From: Flavobacterium sp.
Lineage (GTDB): Bacteria > Bacteroidota > Bacteroidia > Flavobacteriales > Flavobacteriaceae
Reading direction: 5' to 3'
Length of the DNA stretch: 6,758 bases
Assembly (NCBI RefSeq): GCF_003525665.1
Contig: NZ_DQDX01000001.1
Span: 2,269-9,026, forward strand
Shown: piece by piece, positions 1 through 5,877 of the stretch
Position numbering within the stretch: position 1 is the first letter of the stretch
Layout of the letters: every line of letters starts with the position of its first letter
The notes under the pieces: generated by a model
What the model saw: the letters and a program-made list of their open reading frames with translations, nothing else
Database searches by the model: none
What the model was told of the DNA's origin: nothing
Position numbers and translations under genes: made by a program

Positions 1-472
1 GTATTCTTTTTCGGATGCACATTATGAAGTTGATTTGTACAAAGATTTTTATATCTCTAAACAGTTACTTTCAACTATCAAAACTACCAATAAAATGATA
101 AATATTATGGGTAGTATCTTTGCAGAGGAAAATGATTTGCAAAATTGCATTCTATTAAATAACGATAAAAATGTAGTCGAAGCCTTGAATGGAAATCTAT
201 TTATGCTTTTTGGAACCAAATTAATAACGCCGCCAATTAGCGAAGGTTGTTTAAACGGAATTATGAGAAAGCAAATTCTTCAAATAGCAAAAAAAATAGA
301 GTCTGTTGAGGTAATTGAAGAGGTAATTTCGCCATTTGATTTACAAAAAGCAGATGAATTGTTTATTACAAACGTAATTTCGGGTATTCAACCCATTACA
401 AAATACAGGAAGAAAGAGTATAAAACCGATTTGGCAAAAGAAATTTTAACTAATTTAAACGCACTAATTTAA
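1..472 (+). CDS. Class IV aminotransferase (PabC/IlvE-like), 3' part
   Basis: This is the C-terminal 156 residues of a PLP-dependent fold-type IV enzyme; the reading frame is open from base 2 and the start lies outside the window. Members of the family include 4-amino-4-deoxychorismate lyase (PabC), branched-chain aminotransferase (IlvE) and D-amino-acid transaminase. Numbering from the first visible residue, K27 in STIKTTN sits where the PLP-binding lysine of the family lies. E60 in VVEALNGNLF matches the conserved glutamate region. The ITPP, LNGIMR (84-89) and ADELFITN (117-124) segments match the usual C-terminal half. FITNVISGIQPI resembles PabC more than IlvE, so a role in p-aminobenzoate/folate synthesis is possible, but the part seen here does not settle the substrate. 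The stop codon overlaps the convergent yqgE-type gene by 9 bp, and no terminator is visible between them. Confidence 0.88.
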   Translation, partial: YSFSDAHYEVDLYKDFYISKQLLSTIKTTNKMINIMGSIFAEENDLQNCILLNNDKNVVEALNGNLFMLFGTKLITPPISEGCLNGIMRKQILQIAKKIESVEVIEEVISPFDLQKADELFITNVISGIQPITKYRKKEYKTDLAKEILTNLNALI

Positions 473-1024
473 AATTGGATTTTCTGGCGCATTAGACCAA
501 ATGATGTATTCGCCACCTAATTCCATAATTTTTTCTTTCCAAAATTGATTGGATGATTTACTTAAAATAGCCGATTGATGCTTGTTGGAAGTTATAATCC
601 ATGAATTGGCTTGAAGTTCAGTTTCTAGTTGATTGGCATCCCAACCCGTGTAGCCAAGAAAGAAACGAATATTTTCTTTGCTGATTTTTCCTTCATTTAT
701 TAAACTCTTTGTGAGCTCAAAATCGCCACCCCAAAAAATACCATTAGAGATTTCTATACTATCGGTAATGAGTTCTGGAATGGTGTGAATAAAATATAAA
801 TTATCTTGTTCCACTGGTCCGCCATTGTAGATTTTAAATGAGGCTTCAATCTCTGGAAGCAAGTCACTTATAGTGTAATCTAACGGTTTGTTTAAAATGA
901 ATCCTACTGATCCTTCGCCAGTATGATCTGCCAATAATATAACTGATCTATTGAATGATAAGTCTCCTATAATAGAAGGTTCAGCTATCAGTAGTTGTCC
1001 TTTTTGTAGTTTTTCTGATATCAT
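464..1024 (-). CDS. YqgE/AlgH family protein (UPF0301)
   Basis: This 186-residue cytoplasmic protein has the full length and pattern of the YqgE/AlgH family (PF02622). Near the N-terminus is GQLLIAEP, followed by RSVILLADHTGEGSVGFILN (26-45), NGGPV (67-71), the FWGGDF segment (97-102) and GYTGWDANQLE (124-134), with a tryptophan in NSW (140-142). There is no signal peptide or membrane segment. The biochemical function of the family is unknown; the AlgH name comes from an effect on alginate regulation in Pseudomonas and should not be carried over here. It starts with ATG at 1022-1024. It lies downstream of the HU gene on the same strand, but a terminator separates the two, so it probably has its own promoter. 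Only a weak -7-like TTTATTTG is visible upstream. Its 3' end overlaps the convergent aminotransferase gene. Confidence 0.92.
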   Translation of the reverse strand: MISEKLQKGQLLIAEPSIIGDLSFNRSVILLADHTGEGSVGFILNKPLDYTISDLLPEIEASFKIYNGGPVEQDNLYFIHTIPELITDSIEISNGIFWGGDFELTKSLINEGKISKENIRFFLGYTGWDANQLETELQANSWIITSNKHQSAILSKSSNQFWKEKIMELGGEYIIWSNAPENPILN

Positions 1025-1080
1025 TTTCTGACATTTTTAATAAATGTACAAATAAAAGTTAGATAAAAAAACTTTATTGC

Positions 1081-1113
1081 AAAAAAAAACCATCGGCCTT
1101 AACAGATGGTTTT
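1081..1113 (-). terminator. Intrinsic terminator of the HU gene
   Basis: On the - strand this reads as a hairpin with arms AAAACCATC and GATGGTTTT (9 bp, positions 1113-1105 and 1094-1086) around a 10-nt loop. The transcript then runs straight into a tract of nine T residues (1089-1081). It begins 23 nt after the HU stop codon, which is a typical intrinsic terminator layout. It should insulate HU transcription from the yqgE-type gene. Confidence 0.85.
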
Positions 1114-1136
1114 CTATATCAAAAGTGAAACTAGAT

Positions 1137-1409
1137 TTAGTTTACAGAACCTTCTAAGTCTGCTCCAGCTTTAAATTTTACTACATTTTTAGCAGCGATT
1201 TGGATAGTTTTTCCAGTTTGTGGATTTCTTCCGTCTCTTGCAGCTCTGTTAGATACTGACCAAGATCCGAAACCTACTAAAGAAACTCTTCCACCTTTTT
1301 TCAAAGTAGAACCTACGTTTCCTAAAAATGATTCTAAAGCTAATTTTGCAGCTGCTTTTGTAATTCCTGCGTCAGCAGCAATAGCATCGATTAATTCTGA
1401 TTTGTTCAT
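1137..1409 (-). CDS. HU family DNA-binding protein
   Basis: This is a 90-residue histone-like nucleoid protein, the normal HU length. It binds and bends DNA as a dimer. The N-terminal helical dimerisation part (1-40, MNKSELIDAIAADAGITKAA) is followed by GFGSW (46-50), the DNA-inserting arm with the diagnostic R61-N62-P63 in GRNPQTGKTI, and the C-terminal VVKFKAG strand (76-82). I chose the ATG at 1407-1409, giving MNKSEL, because the family starts there. An in-frame ATG at 1437-1439 would add ten residues (MFNQQLITII) with no counterpart in HU and would lie only about ten bases from the expected transcript start. The gene is monocistronic, with its own promoter and terminator. Confidence 0.96.
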   Translation of the reverse strand: MNKSELIDAIAADAGITKAAAKLALESFLGNVGSTLKKGGRVSLVGFGSWSVSNRAARDGRNPQTGKTIQIAAKNVVKFKAGADLEGSVN

Positions 1410-1453
1410 AATAATAGTTATTAATTGTTGGTTAAACATTGTTGTTAATTAAA

Positions 1454-1483
1454 CAAATTTAATAGAAAATACAGACTGCACAA
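1454..1483 (-). promoter_or_regulatory. Bacteroidota-type promoter of the HU gene
   Basis: Reading the - strand, TTG (1483-1481) is followed by exactly 19 nt and then TAAATTTG (1461-1454). This matches the TTG-N19-TAnnTTTG consensus of the primary sigma factor in Bacteroides and Flavobacterium. Transcription would start near 1446-1449, giving a leader of about 38 nt before the HU ATG at 1409. It is the best promoter match I found in the window. Confidence 0.8.
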
Positions 1484-1588
1484 GCGATTGAAGTGTTTTT
1501 TAATCAATTTGTTGATAACTCATAACTTTTGTTAATAAAACGATGCTTTTTATCTGTAATCCTTGGTTAAATCAATGAATACAAAGGT

Positions 1589-2536
1589 TTACAACGCTTT
1601 TGCGTCTTGAGAAAAAGTCATTCCGTTTAACAATTCTGATGCTGTCATTTTCTTTTTTCCTGGAAACTGAATGCTCTTTATTTCTAAAAATGAATTTTCT
1701 AAAGCAATTTTCATTTCTTTTTTAGTTGTAATAATGCTTCCAATTTCAAAATCGTGCGATTCTAAAACTAAATTTGTTTCATAAATCTTTACATTCCATT
1801 CATTTTCTTCGTCTTTAATGAAGCACCAAGCACTTGGATAAGGCGATAATCCTCTTATTAGGTTATAAATTTCGGTTGCCGATTTGCTAAAATCAATCTT
1901 GCAATTCTCCTTGTTTAATTTATAAGCAGTTTTAATTTCAGCTGAATCGGTTTGAATTGTAGTAGTGACTTCACCTTTTTCAATTAATGATAAGGTTTCA
2001 ACAACAGTTTCACATCCTAAATTCATTAATCTATCGTGTAATTCTCCGGCATTCTCTGTTGCAGAGATTGGAGTTTCTTTACTCAATATCATCGCTCCAG
2101 TATCAATTTTATCATCAATAAAGAATGTTGTAACGCCAGTTTTAGTTTCGCCATTGATAATTGCCCAGTTTATTGGCGCGGCACCACGATAATTGGGTAG
2201 GAGTGAAGCATGTAGATTGAATGTACCTAGTTTTGGCATTTTCCAAACTACTTCAGGTAACATTCTAAAAGCAACAACAACTTGTAAATTGGCATTCAAA
2301 CTCTTTAATTCTGATAAAAAACTTTCGTCCTTTAAATTCGTTGGTTGCAATAAATTTAAATTATGTTCTAAAGCATATTCTTTTACAGCCGAATATTTTA
2401 TTTTTTGTCCACGACCTGCTGGTTTATCGGCAGCAGTTATGACACCTACAACTTCGTAGTTATTTTTTATAATGGTATCCAAAATGCCTACAGCAAATTC
2501 TGGTGTTCCCATAAAAACGATTCTTAATTTTTCCAT
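1589..2536 (-). CDS. fmt: Methionyl-tRNA formyltransferase
   Basis: The enzyme transfers a formyl group from 10-formyl-tetrahydrofolate to Met-tRNA(fMet) for translation initiation in the cytoplasm. It has 315 residues, the normal length. The N-terminal formyltransferase domain starts with the Rossmann-type RIVFMGTPEFA (5-15). The catalytic triad is visible as N107 and H109 in FNLHASLLPNYRGAAPINWA, and D145 in KIDTG, equivalent to Asn108, His110 and Asp146 of the E. coli enzyme. The C-terminal OB-like domain (about 205-315) contains the RGLSPYPSAW segment that follows the linker. The ATG at 2534-2536 is the family start. recQ ends 47 nt upstream on the same strand with no good terminator between them, so recQ-fmt co-transcription is likely. 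I see no clear terminator after the stop codon. Confidence 0.97.
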   Translation of the reverse strand: MEKLRIVFMGTPEFAVGILDTIIKNNYEVVGVITAADKPAGRGQKIKYSAVKEYALEHNLNLLQPTNLKDESFLSELKSLNANLQVVVAFRMLPEVVWKMPKLGTFNLHASLLPNYRGAAPINWAIINGETKTGVTTFFIDDKIDTGAMILSKETPISATENAGELHDRLMNLGCETVVETLSLIEKGEVTTTIQTDSAEIKTAYKLNKENCKIDFSKSATEIYNLIRGLSPYPSAWCFIKDEENEWNVKIYETNLVLESHDFEIGSIITTKKEMKIALENSFLEIKSIQFPGKKKMTASELLNGMTFSQDAKAL

Positions 2537-2554
2537 TGGTGCTGAATTTTCTTG

Positions 2555-2573
2555 TTCTGAATTTATTTCAGAA
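2555..2573. repeat. Short inverted repeat between recQ and fmt
   Basis: TTCTGAA (2555-2561) and TTCAGAA (2567-2573) are perfect inverted copies with a 5-nt spacer, able to form a 7-bp hairpin in the recQ-fmt spacer. The transcript has no U tract after the hairpin, so it is not a convincing terminator. It could be a processing or stability element, or chance in AT-rich DNA. Confidence 0.4.
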
Positions 2574-2583
2574 TGTAATGCAA

Positions 2584-4476
2584 TTATTTTATTGAATAGG
2601 TATTGTTTTTTAGTACGATTATCGAATCGTTTTCTAATAAATTTTGAAGTGCAAAGATAACGTCGTCTTTGGGATATTTTGTCAACTTTTGAATTTCTCT
2701 CGAATCCATTTCTTGAATTTTTAATAATCCAATAATTTTTTCTTGAACGATTGATGTTTCAACTTTTGTTTTTCTTTTCGAAATACAATACGAACAAACA
2801 CCGCAATCTTTAGTAATTGTCTCATCAAAATAATCCAAAAGCAATTTATTCTTGCAGATGTTTTCTTCCTTTATATAATGAATTACCGATTTTAATTGCT
2901 CGGTTTTGAGTTTGTTTTGCGCTTCAAGGTATTTTGCAACTCTATTTATCGTTCGTTCATCTTCTCGAACTTCATTAAAAGTAATAGTTGCATCGTTGTT
3001 TTTAGCGTGTAATTCTATGATTTGTTTCTCATGTAATTTATGTAGAATCGCCAAAACTTTATTTTCTTCTGAGTTGGATTTCTTTGCGATTAATGAAATG
3101 TTGATAACCGATTGCGATTCGTAAACACCTGGATTGGTTCGTAAAATGGTTAAAACAACTTCTTCATCTTGCGGATTCAAACTCATATACCGAATTACTT
3201 CTTTAGACGGAATGATGAATTGTAACGAAATTTTCTCTGTGAATTCTTGCGACAAACTAATGATTCCTTGTCTATCAAGAAATTGCAATGCGTTGTAAAC
3301 TTTTAAAACTGAAAAGCCATATTTGGTGCAAAACTGATTGATGTTGAAACTAAATTTTTCGTCAATTCCTTCGCCGTAAGCAATTTGAAAGTAATTGCAC
3401 AGTTTTTTATATATTAAATTCAAAAATTCTTTATCCGATAAAATACTCAAAAACTGACTTTCAACATGAATTACATCAGACGGATTTGTGAGTAAAATTG
3501 CAAATGCTTTTTCGCCATTTCTTCCAGCACGACCAGCTTCTTGATAATAATTTTCTAAATTGGGCGGAATATGCAAATGAATCACCGTTTTTACATTGGC
3601 TTTGTCAATTCCCATTCCGAAAGCATTTGTGGCAACCATCGTTTGGACTTTCTCGTCCATCCAAAGTTTCATGTGATTGTTTTTGTCTTTAGACGATAAA
3701 CCGCCATGGTAATAGGTTGCCGAAAATCCGAGTGATTCTAATTGTTTCACCGTTTCTGAACATGCTTTTCTATTAGTTACATAGATAATTGATGGTTGCG
3801 GATTTTTTTTCAAAATTTGTTCCATCAACCGCAATTTATCTTCTACGTTAAAAACCATGTAAGCCAAATTTTCTCTTTCGAATGATTTGGTGAAAATGGC
3901 AGGATTTTCAAATTGCAATTGCGCGATAATATCGTCTTGAACTCTTTTGGTAGCCGAAGCTGTCAATGCTAAAAAAGGAATTGTAGGAAAGTATTCTTTA
4001 AGTTTGGATATCTTTAGGTATGCTGGTCTAAAATCGTGTCCCCATTGCGAAATACAATGTGCTTCGTCAATGGCAATTAAGTTTATAGGAAGATTTTTTA
4101 TTCGTTCTAAAATCCAATCACTTTGCAATCTTTCTGGTGATAAGTACAAGAATTTATAGTTTCCAAATTGGCAATTGTCTAGCAAGTCAATCATTTCGTC
4201 AGATGAAATTCCGCCAGTCAATGCAATGGCTTTGATGCCTTTGTCTTGTAAATTTTTAACTTGGTCTTTCATCAAGGCAACGAGTGGTGAAATCACCAAG
4301 CAAATGCCTTCCATCATCATCGCTGGAACTTGAAATGTTATTGATTTTCCTCCGCCAGTTGGCATTAATCCAAAAGTGTCTTTGCCGGCTAAAACCGATG
4401 CAATTATTTCTTCTTGCGGAGTTCTAAACGCATCGTGTTTCCAATATTTTTGAAGGATTTCTAATGGTTTAGACAT
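2584..4476 (-). CDS. recQ: RecQ family ATP-dependent 3'-5' DNA helicase
   Basis: This 630-residue superfamily 2 helicase probably acts in recombination and repair of stalled forks. The core (about 1-335) has the Q-motif region FRTPQEEII, Walker A MPTGGGKS (38-45), the DEAH box (137-140) leading into CISQWGHDFRP, motif III LTASAT (171-176), motif IV YYHGG, motif V TNAFGMGIDKANV and motif VI QEAGRAGRNG (312-321). The zinc cluster is C541, C558, C561 and C564, with the same 17-3-3 spacing as in E. coli RecQ. It lies about 200 residues after the core instead of immediately after it; the region between looks like winged-helix DNA-binding modules. The end (about 575-630) also resembles a small winged helix, and no HRDC domain is present. 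I chose the ATG at 4474-4476; an in-frame TTG three codons upstream is less likely. It is probably transcribed with fmt. Confidence 0.95.
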   Translation of the reverse strand: MSKPLEILQKYWKHDAFRTPQEEIIASVLAGKDTFGLMPTGGGKSITFQVPAMMMEGICLVISPLVALMKDQVKNLQDKGIKAIALTGGISSDEMIDLLDNCQFGNYKFLYLSPERLQSDWILERIKNLPINLIAIDEAHCISQWGHDFRPAYLKISKLKEYFPTIPFLALTASATKRVQDDIIAQLQFENPAIFTKSFERENLAYMVFNVEDKLRLMEQILKKNPQPSIIYVTNRKACSETVKQLESLGFSATYYHGGLSSKDKNNHMKLWMDEKVQTMVATNAFGMGIDKANVKTVIHLHIPPNLENYYQEAGRAGRNGEKAFAILLTNPSDVIHVESQFLSILSDKEFLNLIYKKLCNYFQIAYGEGIDEKFSFNINQFCTKYGFSVLKVYNALQFLDRQGIISLSQEFTEKISLQFIIPSKEVIRYMSLNPQDEEVVLTILRTNPGVYESQSVINISLIAKKSNSEENKVLAILHKLHEKQIIELHAKNNDATITFNEVREDERTINRVAKYLEAQNKLKTEQLKSVIHYIKEENICKNKLLLDYFDETITKDCGVCSYCISKRKTKVETSIVQEKIIGLLKIQEMDSREIQKLTKYPKDDVIFALQNLLENDSIIVLKNNTYSIK

Positions 4477-4484
4477 TGTATTCA

Positions 4485-4512
4485 ATTACGAATTAAGAAT
4501 TATGAGTTAGGA
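4485..4512. repeat. Degenerate 7-bp tandem repeat upstream of recQ
   Basis: Four consecutive heptamers can be read on the + strand: ATTACGA (4485-4491), ATTAAGA (4492-4498), ATTATGA (4499-4505) and GTTAGGA (4506-4512), approximating ATTANGA. They are followed by a perfect palindrome, GGAATATTCC (4510-4519), which overlaps the last unit. The array fills much of the 77-bp gap between the mepB-like gene and recQ, just ahead of the recQ start. From memory, arrays of the TACGAATTACGAATTA kind are common between flavobacterial genes; this appears to be a decayed copy. Confidence 0.55.
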
Positions 4513-4553
4513 ATATTCCGTAAAAGTACTAAAAACAAGAAATATAATTTAAT

Positions 4554-5048
4554 TTATAGACTTTTTGAGTAAAGTGACTTTGCTTTTGACAAATCAATTG
4601 GGATTTCTAAAAAGTAATTGAGTTGCCATTTTTGGGTTTGTTGCGCTTGATTGTTCAACGTTTTGTCCCAAGAAGGATAGACTCTAAAACCTAGTTTTCC
4701 TTTTTTAGACTGACTTTGAAGGTAACCTTTTTGCTCTAAAATTGATTTTGAAAAAATGAATTGCCCAGAATTTGTTAATGTATTTGTGTTGATAATGACC
4801 AAATCAAAATCGTCTGATGTGGAGAAAGGTTGAATTGGATTTTTTTCAATTCGCTTCCATAGCGTTACGAATTGACCAATTTTTGTTGGAGTGATTTTGG
4901 CTTCACGAAAAATTATTTTCAAGTTGTTGAGTTCAAATTGTGCTGCGCAATAGTCTTGGCTTTCTTTTTCGATGTGAAGATTTGATATGTGTAAATCTAG
5001 TTTTTCAAAAACCAGTTTTGAAGTTTCTTCTAGTTTTTGGAGTGTCAT
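4554..5048 (-). CDS. MepB family protein
   Basis: This 164-residue soluble protein matches the MepB family (PF08877), named after the third gene of the Staphylococcus aureus mepRAB locus; its molecular function is not known. Characteristic stretches are FREAKITPTKIGQFVTLWKR (47-66), DDFDLVII (79-86), GQFIFSKSIL (95-104), GFRVYPSWD (120-128) and QTQKWQLNYF (137-146). No MepA-type efflux pump or MarR-type regulator lies beside it here, so the efflux context of the name does not apply. It starts with ATG at 5046-5048, only 7 nt after the upstream ATPase gene, so the two are almost certainly one transcript. No promoter is seen between them and no obvious terminator follows. Family assignment is firm; any enzymatic role would be speculation. 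Confidence 0.85.
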   Translation of the reverse strand: MTLQKLEETSKLVFEKLDLHISNLHIEKESQDYCAAQFELNNLKIIFREAKITPTKIGQFVTLWKRIEKNPIQPFSTSDDFDLVIINTNTLTNSGQFIFSKSILEQKGYLQSQSKKGKLGFRVYPSWDKTLNNQAQQTQKWQLNYFLEIPIDLSKAKSLYSKSL

Positions 5049-5055
5049 TAGAAAC

Positions 5056-5592
5056 TTATTTTAAGGTTTCTAAAATGTAATTAATGCGATGTTCAACCGT
5101 TCCTTTTGGGACTTCGATTAAGTTGTAACCATATTTCTCGTACGTTTCTACAAGATGCGTATAAATTAATTTGGCTTGTTCAAAGTTTTCATAACGCGCG
5201 TCATCACTTTCATAAATTTCTTCCCAAGGTGGAAGAATGAAAATTTTGGTATAAATGTGTTCGCGACAAGCTTGATCAAAAAATGCTGGGTAACTATCGC
5301 CAATGTAATGCATGTAGGCTAAGACGTCTGGAATACCGCGATCTATAAAGACAATATTGGTTGGTTCTTGAAGTGCGTTGGCGTATTGTTTTTTTCTTCC
5401 TTCTAATAATAATTCACTAAAAAGTAGTGGTTTTTCTAGAAACAATTGTTCGATGCCTTGCTTTTTGGCTTCCATAGTTACTTCGCGCGAAATCTCTGGA
5501 TAACAGCAATATCCTTTGGAAATTAATCCATCAATGATTGTTGTTTTTCCAGTTCCTGGTCCGCCGATGATAACTACAATTTCTTTTTCCAA
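5056..5592 (-). CDS. AAA family ATPase (AAA_28, NadR/Ttd14-like P-loop NTPase)
   Basis: This 178-residue single-domain P-loop protein is a predicted nucleotide-binding ATPase or kinase of unknown substrate. The Walker A motif is GGPGTGKTT (10-18), directly after the first beta strand. EISREVTMEAKKQG (33-46) and FIDRGIPDVLAY (82-93) follow the pattern of the AAA_28 group, the latter acting as the Walker B-like strand. DDARYE (130-135) is in the expected position for the arginine-bearing lid. The start is TTG at 5592-5590: an in-frame TAA lies only three codons upstream, and the first internal ATG (residue 40) would delete Walker A. A -7-like element 20-27 nt upstream fits a very short leader. 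A mepB-like gene follows after 7 nt, probably in the same operon. Confidence 0.85.
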   Translation of the reverse strand: MEKEIVVIIGGPGTGKTTIIDGLISKGYCCYPEISREVTMEAKKQGIEQLFLEKPLLFSELLLEGRKKQYANALQEPTNIVFIDRGIPDVLAYMHYIGDSYPAFFDQACREHIYTKIFILPPWEEIYESDDARYENFEQAKLIYTHLVETYEKYGYNLIEVPKGTVEHRINYILETLK

Positions 5593-5611
5593 AATTTTTT
5601 AAATAAAGGCG

Positions 5612-5619
5612 CAAATTTA
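5612..5619 (-). promoter_or_regulatory. Putative -7 element for the ATPase-mepB operon
   Basis: On the - strand this is TAAATTTG, an exact TAnnTTTG match and the same octamer as in the HU promoter. The -33 position has no TTG at the ideal 19-nt spacing; only TCA or TTC is present there. Transcription would start about 12-15 nt before the TTG start codon, leaving a very short leader. Confidence 0.5.
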
Positions 5620-5683
5620 TTGAAACTAATTTGATAATTGAACGTGTTTTGGAATTTTATTTTCTACTCAATACAATTATTAA

Positions 5684-5811
5684 CTAGCCCTGATAGTAGT
5701 GGAAATCTTTTCTAACTTCGGCAGAGTTCAAAACTCTGTCGGAGTTAGGAAAAATTGGAACGAATAGCAGGAAAATGGATTTCAAAAATGCCCAAGCGAT
5801 TCGCTCCTAAA
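5684..5811. repeat. Composite intergenic repeat (dispersed flavobacterial type)
   Basis: This block fills the centre of the 285-bp divergent intergenic region. Its left boundary reads TAGCCCTGATAGTAGTGGAA and its right half contains GGAACGAATAGCAGGA, ending with GCTCCTAAAAAAAAC. The outer CCTG and CAGG can pair. The boundaries resemble an intergenic element that I recall as frequent in Flavobacterium chromosomes, with conserved outer ends, a variable middle and a GCTCC-plus-A-tract end. The middle of this copy is a long hairpin, listed separately. It also contains the small palindrome AGCGATTCGCT (5795-5805). There is no ORF in the block. Repeat status rests on memory of related sequences and cannot be shown from one copy. 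Confidence 0.55.
5708..5752. repeat. Long hairpin, 21-bp stem with 3-nt loop
   Basis: The arms 5708-5728 and 5732-5752 pair along their whole length with 18 Watson-Crick and 3 G-T pairs; the loop is CAA. The core reads CAGAGTTCAAAACTCTG, flanked by the CTAACTTCGG and CGGAGTTAGG halves. Genes on both sides point away from it, so it has no transcript to terminate. Confidence 0.85.
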
Positions 5812-5849
5812 AAAAACTAAAAACTAAACAAATTGTAATTTCAAAAATG

Positions 5850-5857
5850 TATATTTG
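5850..5857 (+). promoter_or_regulatory. Putative -7 element for the DUF493-DUF4290 genes
   Basis: TATATTTG matches TAnnTTTG exactly and lies 20 nt before the DUF493 ATG. A TTG occurs upstream at 5833-5835, but the 14-nt spacing is shorter than usual, so the -33 element is weak or absent. The expected leader is about 13-15 nt. Confidence 0.5.
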
Positions 5858-5877
5858 CGTTTATTTTAACTTGAAGA

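Noticed and set aside
1049..1082. Possible yqgE promoter on the - strand: TTTATTTG with a TTG 23 nt upstream.
   Set aside because: The -7 element departs from TAnnTTTG, the spacing is at the long limit and the TTG lies in the T tract of the HU terminator; too weak to list.
1510..1518. TTATCAACA on the - strand upstream of the HU gene, one mismatch from a DnaA box.
   Set aside because: It is a single imperfect copy in AT-rich DNA, with no cluster of boxes and no dnaA or dnaN nearby, so it does not support an origin or a DnaA-controlled site.
1561..1588. Possible fmt terminator from the CCTT and AAGG segments after the fmt stop codon.
   Set aside because: Only about four base pairs can form, with a long loop and no U tract after it.
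1965..2660. Open frames on the + strand opposite fmt and the recQ end.
   Set aside because: They lie entirely or mostly antisense to well-identified genes, have no recognisable protein pattern and no start signals; they mirror the coding frames of fmt and recQ.
4520..4545. Possible recQ -7 element TACTTTTA on the - strand.
   Set aside because: It has one mismatch to the consensus, and the only nearby TTG is 7 nt away where about 19 is expected.
4554..5592. The ATPase-MepB pair as a possible anti-phage or toxin-antitoxin system.
   Set aside because: No defence partner, integrase, compositional shift or other accessory marker is nearby, and the surroundings are housekeeping genes; the pairing alone is not evidence of defence.
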